A stretch of 24,175 nucleotides of DNA from Desulfobacterales bacterium (GTDB lineage Bacteria; Desulfobacterota; Desulfobacteria; Desulfobacterales; C00003060). This document shows, in pieces, positions 22,984 to 24,175 of this stretch. Position numbers and translations under genes: made by a program. The stretch covers positions 2,172,997-2,197,171 of the forward strand of contig CP070769.1 of NCBI GenBank assembly GCA_020347085.1, read 5' to 3'. The notes beneath the pieces are model-generated. The model did no database searches. It worked only from the letters and a program-made list of their open reading frames with translations, and was not told the origin of the DNA. How positions within the stretch are numbered: the stretch's first letter is position 1; every line of letters begins with the position of its first letter.

Positions 22984-24021
22984 ATGATTATTGTCATGAA
23001 GAAAAAGGCCGATGAACGGGAGCTCGAAAACGTCATCAAGTGGATAGAATCGGTGGGGTACCAGGCACATGTATCAAAAGGTATAGAAAGGACCATTATC
23101 GGAGCCATTGGAGATGAGAGAGGAAAAGTCTTTTTGAAAGCCGTAGAAACCTGGCCGGGGGTTGAAAAGGTCATGCCCATCTTGCAGCCTTACAAGCTTG
23201 CGAGCAGGGAGACCAAGGAGGGAAACACCATAATCACAGTCGGAGATGTAAAGATAGGTGGGCCAAAATTCGTGGTTATAGCAGGGCCATGCGCTGTGGA
23301 GAGCTCGGCGCAGCTCATGGAAGCCGCCTTTGCTGTAAAAAAAGGTGGCGCATCTATGCTAAGAGGAGGGGCCTTTAAACCAAGGACATCTCCATACAGT
23401 TTCCAGGGGCTGGGAGAAGAGGGTCTGAAAATCCTTGCCCAAGCCCGGGAAAAAACAGGCCTCCCTGTGGTTACAGAAGTCATGAGTGCCTCGGACATAG
23501 AACTGATTGAAAGCTATGCGGACGTGCTTCAGATAGGGGCCAGGAACGTCCAGAACTTTACACTCCTGAAAGCCGTGGGGCAGGCGAAAAAGCCCGTGCT
23601 TTTAAAAAGGGGGATGATGACCACACTCGAAGAGCTCCTCATGTCTGCGGAATACATATTGGCATCTGGCAACGATCAAGTCATACTCTGCGAGCGGGGC
23701 ATTCGCACCTTTGAGACCTCTATGCGTAACACGCTTGATATCAGCGCGGTACCGGTGCTCAAGGAGAAGACCCACCTGCCAGTCGTTGTTGATCCCAGCC
23801 ACGCCATTGGCCAGTGGAAGTTTGTACTCCCCCTAGCCAAGGCCGCTGTTGCAGTTGGGGCCGATGGCCTGCTAATAGAAGTTCATCCAGACCCCCAGAA
23901 CGCTTTGTCAGATGGCCCCCAGTCCCTGAAGCCTGAAAGGTTTTACCAGCTCATGGACGAAATTGAATCGATTGCAAAGATTGTCAGAAAGGAGTATGCA
24001 GAAATATATGGAGCACATTAG
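22984..24021 (+). CDS. aroF: 3-deoxy-7-phosphoheptulonate (DAHP) synthase
   Basis: It condenses phosphoenolpyruvate and erythrose 4-phosphate to DAHP, the first step of the shikimate pathway to Phe, Tyr and Trp. The 345-residue protein is of the class I-beta type with an N-terminal ferredoxin-like (ACT-like) regulatory domain (about 1-70), as in Thermotoga. The barrel carries GPCAVES (101-107, metal-ligand Cys), FKPRTSPYSFQG (131-142), IGARNVQN, LLKRG and DPSHAIG. AGGAGGTG precedes the ATG. The N-terminal domain suggests feedback inhibition by aromatic amino acids, adding to the transcription attenuator. aroB overlaps the end. Confidence 0.95.
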   Translation: MIIVMKKKADERELENVIKWIESVGYQAHVSKGIERTIIGAIGDERGKVFLKAVETWPGVEKVMPILQPYKLASRETKEGNTIITVGDVKIGGPKFVVIAGPCAVESSAQLMEAAFAVKKGGASMLRGGAFKPRTSPYSFQGLGEEGLKILAQAREKTGLPVVTEVMSASDIELIESYADVLQIGARNVQNFTLLKAVGQAKKPVLLKRGMMTTLEELLMSAEYILASGNDQVILCERGIRTFETSMRNTLDISAVPVLKEKTHLPVVVDPSHAIGQWKFVLPLAKAAVAVGADGLLIEVHPDPQNALSDGPQSLKPERFYQLMDEIESIAKIVRKEYAEIYGAH

Positions 24022-24175
24022 GGTGAAGATGGAAAGCTCTCGCAGGGACTCCTATGAGATTTTCATTGGTGAAGACATCATGGACCGTGTCGGATCGATC
24101 ACCAAGATGAAGAATCATGCAGATCGGTATGTGATCATCACAGACTCCCATGTGAACCCCCTATATGGTGAGGTG
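24008..24175 (+). CDS. aroB: 3-dehydroquinate synthase, N-terminal part (partial)
   Basis: Only the first 56 codons are present; the frame runs off the right edge. AroB converts DAHP to 3-dehydroquinate, the next step after AroF. The start MEHIRVKMESSRRDSYEIFIG gives the usual YxIxIG strand, followed by RYVIITDSHVNPLYG, the N-terminal NAD-domain pattern VVITDxNVxxLYG. The ATG at 24008 overlaps the aroF end by 14 bp; an AAGGAG lies 13 bp before it. A GTG at 24023 or ATG at 24029 are alternatives. Coupling to aroF places it under the same attenuator. Confidence 0.85.
   Translation, partial: MEHIRVKMESSRRDSYEIFIGEDIMDRVGSITKMKNHADRYVIITDSHVNPLYGEV

Noticed and set aside
1..24175. CRISPR arrays, rRNA genes or complete insertion sequences
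   Set aside because: No regularly spaced direct repeats, rRNA-like sequence or transposase frames were seen.

Overview
The window reads like a chromosomal segment of a Desulfobacterota (delta-proteobacterial, sulfate-reducer type) genome. Three things support this. Genes ahbC-hemB-ahbD of the siroheme-dependent alternative heme pathway stand in the order known from Desulfovibrio. A DVU0524-type gene is paired with flgM. There is a TauE/SafE-type transporter cluster. All assignments come from reading the sequence; no database search was run.

Layout. (1) 1-3024, plus strand: 3' end of a sensor histidine kinase, then a DUF47/PhoU-like regulator and a Na/Pi cotransporter with a PhoU-like tail. 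(2) 3147-3322: a 176-bp nested inverted repeat, then a PfkB-family kinase converging with and overlapping a CBS-CBS-ACT (AcuB-like) gene. (3) 5212-6318: small hypothetical genes and a YdjM-like membrane protein. (4) 6359-9805, minus strand: ahbC-hemB-ahbD. (5) 9957-11723: a ClpX-like AAA+ ATPase lacking the zinc-binding domain and carrying a long C-terminal extension. (6) 12040-16517: an accessory-looking block bounded by a degenerate copy of tRNA-Arg(CCG) beside an integrase relic and by the intact tRNA-Arg(CCG). It holds a CBS protein, zinc-finger/zinc-ribbon proteins and a TSUP transporter with a small membrane partner. (7) 16586-21120, minus strand: a KptA-like protein, a 760-residue protein of unknown function and a CCA-adding-type nucleotidyltransferase, probably one RNA-related transcription unit. 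(8) 21509-22319, minus strand: a DVU0524-like gene and flgM behind a good sigma-28 promoter. (9) 22692-24175, plus strand: aroF and the start of aroB, preceded by a transcription attenuator.

The most interesting signal is the attenuator. Just upstream of aroF (DAHP synthase) lies a short ORF of about 33-35 codons encoding the run FFYYYYYWYY. It is followed by a 13-bp rho-independent terminator with six T's. A downstream part of the leader ORF can pair with the left arm of that terminator as an antiterminator. This is the layout of a ribosome-stalling attenuator that senses charged tRNA-Tyr, tRNA-Phe and tRNA-Trp and controls entry into the shikimate pathway. Other points of note are the tRNA/pseudo-tRNA pair with integrase relic, a REP-like repeat family with four copies, a KptA homologue that seems to have lost its Arg-His catalytic motif, and the sigma-28 promoter of the flgM unit.
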